Source: Bacteroides sp.
GTDB lineage: Bacteria; Bacteroidota; Bacteroidia; Bacteroidales; Bacteroidaceae
Direction: 5' to 3'
Assembly: GCA_030151845.1 (NCBI GenBank)
Contig: JASLCM010000172.1
Location: 1 to 7,787, forward strand
DNA length: 7,787 nucleotides
Position numbers and translations under genes: made by a program. Position 1 is the stretch's first letter; each line of letters starts with the position of its first letter. This document shows positions 6,237 through 7,787 of this stretch, piece by piece. The notes under the pieces were generated by a model. That model had not been told where the DNA came from. It was given only the letters and a program-made list of their open reading frames with translations, and did not search any database.

Positions 6237-6244
6237 CAAAGATA
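6237..6244 (-). promoter_or_regulatory. Likely -7 promoter element for the phospholipase D-like gene
   Basis: On the - strand this reads TATCTTTG, an exact TAnnTTTG match, 28 bases before the proposed TTG start. It could drive the phospholipase D-like gene and, by read-through, thyA-folA. The region about 20 bases further upstream has no TTTG box. Confidence 0.45.
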
Positions 6245-6411
6245 CAACATAGGGTGCTTATCTAGAATTATATAGGGCTAGTTTTTATTATTTTAACAGA
6301 GGAAACCGAGTGGTTTTTTTTAGTTTTCTAGAAGAAAAAGAACGCTTTCCCTTTTTTACTTACAAAGAGGAGTAGTTTGCCTGGATTATTTTTTGATAAA
6401 AACAGTTCCAT

Positions 6412-6486
6412 CTCTTAAAAAGTTAGGACCTAGGGGTGTATTTTACGCAAACTCATCTCTTTTAAAGTATTATAGCTCTTAAAAAG
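6412..6486 (+). repeat. Short direct repeats upstream of the methyltransferase gene
   Basis: The 11-mer CTCTTAAAAAG occurs exactly at 6412-6422 and at 6476-6486. A variant with two changes, CTCTTTTAAAG, lies at 6457-6467. All three are on the + strand, upstream of the predicted promoter at 6510. They could be a regulator's binding sites or a by-product of AT-rich sequence. Confidence 0.45.
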
Positions 6487-6509
6487 ACTGATAATTTTTA
6501 AAAAAGAGA

Positions 6510-6517
6510 TACATTTG
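6510..6517 (+). promoter_or_regulatory. Likely -7 promoter element for the methyltransferase gene
   Basis: TACATTTG matches the Bacteroidota consensus TAnnTTTG and lies 20 bases before the ATG at 6538, giving a short leader of about 15 bases. A clear -33 box is not seen. Confidence 0.5.
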
Positions 6518-6537
6518 CGGGTTTTAAAATATTAAAA

Positions 6538-7787
6538 ATGAGATTACCCGAGAAATTTGCCTCTTCTATACAAGAAATATTGGGAGATGAATATGAGTGC
6601 TTTAAAGACTCTCTACTACTGGATAAACCGGTAAGTATTCGTTTAAATAAAAAAAAGTTACAAAGGTATTCTTTAGTAAACATAGCAGATACCTATGAGA
6701 GAGTCTTATGGAGTTCTCTTGGCTACTATCTTTCAAAGCGATATCACTTTACCTTTGACCCTCTTTTTCATACAGGTTGCTATTACGTACAGGAAGCATC
6801 ATCGATGTATATAGAACATGTGATTCGTTTTTTAATGAGGCAAAACGAGCTTATGAAAGGTGGGCTAGTTTTAGACTTATGTGCTGCTCCTGGTGGAAAA
6901 TCGACTCATATAAGTACATTACTGTCAGAAGACCATCTGCTGATTGCTAATGAGGTAAATAAGTCTCGGGCAAATATTCTGAGTGAAAATATAGCTAAAT
7001 GGGGAAGCTCAAATATTGTTGTTACACAGGGAGATGCAAGTCGTTTTAAAAAGCTAAAACATGCGTTTAATTTAATTCTAGCCGATGTTCCGTGCTCGGG
7101 AGAGGGAATGTTTAGAAAAGATCCTAAAGCCATAGAGGAGTGGACTCCTGCTAATGTTGAACTCTGTTGGAAACGCCAACGAGAGATAGTCTCTTCCATA
7201 TGGCCTACACTAAAACCTGGAGGATTTTTAATATATAGTACTTGTACCTACAATACACTGGAAAATGAAAACAATGTCTCTTGGTTTATTGAAAATCTTG
7301 GTGCAGAGAATGTTGTAATAGACTCTCCTAAAGAGTGGAATATCACGGGTGATTTAAGTGGACAAAACCTATCTGTAGCTCGTTTTTTTCCACATAAAAC
7401 TAGGGGAGAGGGCTTCTTTATTGCTGTATTAAAAAAGCCAGATGAAATAGGATATAAAAGCTTTGACTTTAATAAGAAGATAAAAGGCAAAGATGGTGAT
7501 GATTTGGCAGTTCAATACAAGAGAGAAATTAAAAGTTGGTTAAATGAACCTGAATCTTTATCATATAGGCTGTACAATGATGTTGTATATGCTTTTCCTA
7601 AGTTGTTCGATAAATATATTCCTAAATTTAGAGAGTATACAAATGTCTTAAGAGCAGGAATTCCTGTGGCTGAACTCAAAGGTAAGAAGGTAAAACCTCA
7701 TCACTCACTAGCCCTGAATGACCTATTAAAGCTTACTGCTTTCCCTAGCGTGGAGCTTTCCTATGAAGGTGCTATTGCTTATTTAAG
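6538..7787 (+). CDS. rsmF: RsmF/YebU-like RNA cytosine-C5 methyltransferase (3' end cut by window)
   Basis: This is an S-adenosylmethionine-dependent enzyme of the NOL1/NOP2/Sun family that methylates carbon 5 of cytosines in RNA, probably 16S rRNA. The frame stays open from the ATG at 6538 to the window edge: 416 codons with no stop. An in-frame TAA at 6499 leaves this as the only ATG start. The N-terminal segment LPEKFASSIQEILG...PVSIRLN (about 3-37) is typical. YVQEASSMYIEHVI (83-96) precedes SAM motif I, LVLDLCAAPGGKSTHI (110-125). Motif IV is DVPCSGEGMFRKDP (183-196) with Cys186, and motif VI is YSTCTYNTLENE (233-244) with the catalytic Cys236. The C-terminal part contains LRAGIPVAELKGKKVKPHHS (371-390), typical of the RsmF-type RNA-binding tail rather than RsmB. 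Family members run to roughly 450-480 residues, so only the end is missing. The exact target base is not shown by the sequence. Confidence 0.92.
   Translation, partial: MRLPEKFASSIQEILGDEYECFKDSLLLDKPVSIRLNKKKLQRYSLVNIADTYERVLWSSLGYYLSKRYHFTFDPLFHTGCYYVQEASSMYIEHVIRFLMRQNELMKGGLVLDLCAAPGGKSTHISTLLSEDHLLIANEVNKSRANILSENIAKWGSSNIVVTQGDASRFKKLKHAFNLILADVPCSGEGMFRKDPKAIEEWTPANVELCWKRQREIVSSIWPTLKPGGFLIYSTCTYNTLENENNVSWFIENLGAENVVIDSPKEWNITGDLSGQNLSVARFFPHKTRGEGFFIAVLKKPDEIGYKSFDFNKKIKGKDGDDLAVQYKREIKSWLNEPESLSYRLYNDVVYAFPKLFDKYIPKFREYTNVLRAGIPVAELKGKKVKPHHSLALNDLLKLTAFPSVELSYEGAIAYL

Larger units (their letters stand above)
6209..6537. other. AT-rich divergent intergenic region
   Basis: This 329-base stretch separates the phospholipase D-like gene (-) and the methyltransferase gene (+). 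I find no coding frame with a recognisable product and no tRNA or other RNA fold I can name. It contains a -7-like promoter element facing each gene (6237-6244 on -, 6510-6517 on +), an 11-base motif present in two exact copies and one variant (6412-6486), a 9-base inverted pair (6455-6463 with 6502-6510), and a short weak hairpin before a T run (6303-6321). Confidence 0.6.

Noticed and set aside
6303..6321. Short hairpin AAACC-GAGT-GGTTT followed by a T run, resembling a terminator on the + strand
   Set aside because: The stem is only five pairs, mostly A/T, and no + strand gene lies upstream that would need it. A small RNA ending here is possible but has no other support.
6455..6510. Inverted pair ATCTCTTTT / AAAAGAGAT as a riboswitch or structured leader
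   Set aside because: The right arm overlaps the predicted promoter, so the structure would not be in the mRNA. It is kept only as part of the repeat observation.
6498..7490. Three open frames on the - strand across the methyltransferase gene
   Set aside because: The + strand here encodes a continuous RsmF-like protein with all SAM and catalytic motifs, so the antisense frames are by-products.
1..7787. Search for CRISPR arrays, tRNA or rRNA genes, insertion-sequence ends, prophage or toxin-antitoxin genes
   Set aside because: I saw no repeat-spacer pattern, no cloverleaf, no transposase or integrase motifs, and no toxin-antitoxin pair. The gene content is housekeeping.

Overview
The window looks like a chromosomal segment of a low-GC member of the Bacteroidota, most likely Bacteroidales. 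The reasons are the ExbB / four-helix protein / ExbD / ExbD gene order, the lack of clear Shine-Dalgarno sequences before most genes, several matches to the Bacteroidota -7 promoter element TAnnTTTG, and a DHFR and Lrp-type regulator of the kind I associate with this group. The order is inferred from these features and was not tested by a database search. Most of the window is housekeeping sequence. I see no phage, insertion sequence, CRISPR array, tRNA or rRNA.

Left part (1-2380, + strand): a tightly packed operon for a proton-driven inner-membrane motor. It encodes an ExbB/TolQ/MotA-family channel subunit (5' end outside the window), an unrecognised four-helix membrane protein, and two different ExbD/TolR-family subunits that overlap by one base. 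A strong palindromic terminator closes it. Together these should form a complex that uses proton motive force to energise TonB-dependent outer-membrane transport or a related envelope process. No TonB gene lies in the visible part.

Middle part (2399-4942): a GNAT acetyltransferase (-) converges on the motor operon and is divergent from an Lrp/AsnC-family regulator (+). The regulator gene runs tail-to-tail into folA (DHFR, -), and the two genes overlap by 4 bases. folA lies 9 bases downstream of thyA (thymidylate synthase, -). The pair forms a dTMP/folate cycle unit: ThyA makes dTMP and dihydrofolate, and DHFR regenerates tetrahydrofolate.

Right part (4976-7787): upstream of thyA on the same strand is a cardiolipin synthase/phospholipase D-like gene with two intact HKD motifs, an N-terminal signal-like segment and an apparent TTG start. 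An AT-rich divergent intergenic region of 329 bases follows, with promoter-like elements and a repeated 11-base motif. Last is an RsmF/YebU-like RNA cytosine-C5 methyltransferase (+), which runs off the right edge of the window.

Nothing here clearly amounts to a new system. The best candidates for a second look are the unassigned four-helix protein inside the motor operon, the DHFR with a substituted active-site tryptophan position, the unusual start region of the phospholipase D-like gene, and the repeated motif before the methyltransferase gene.
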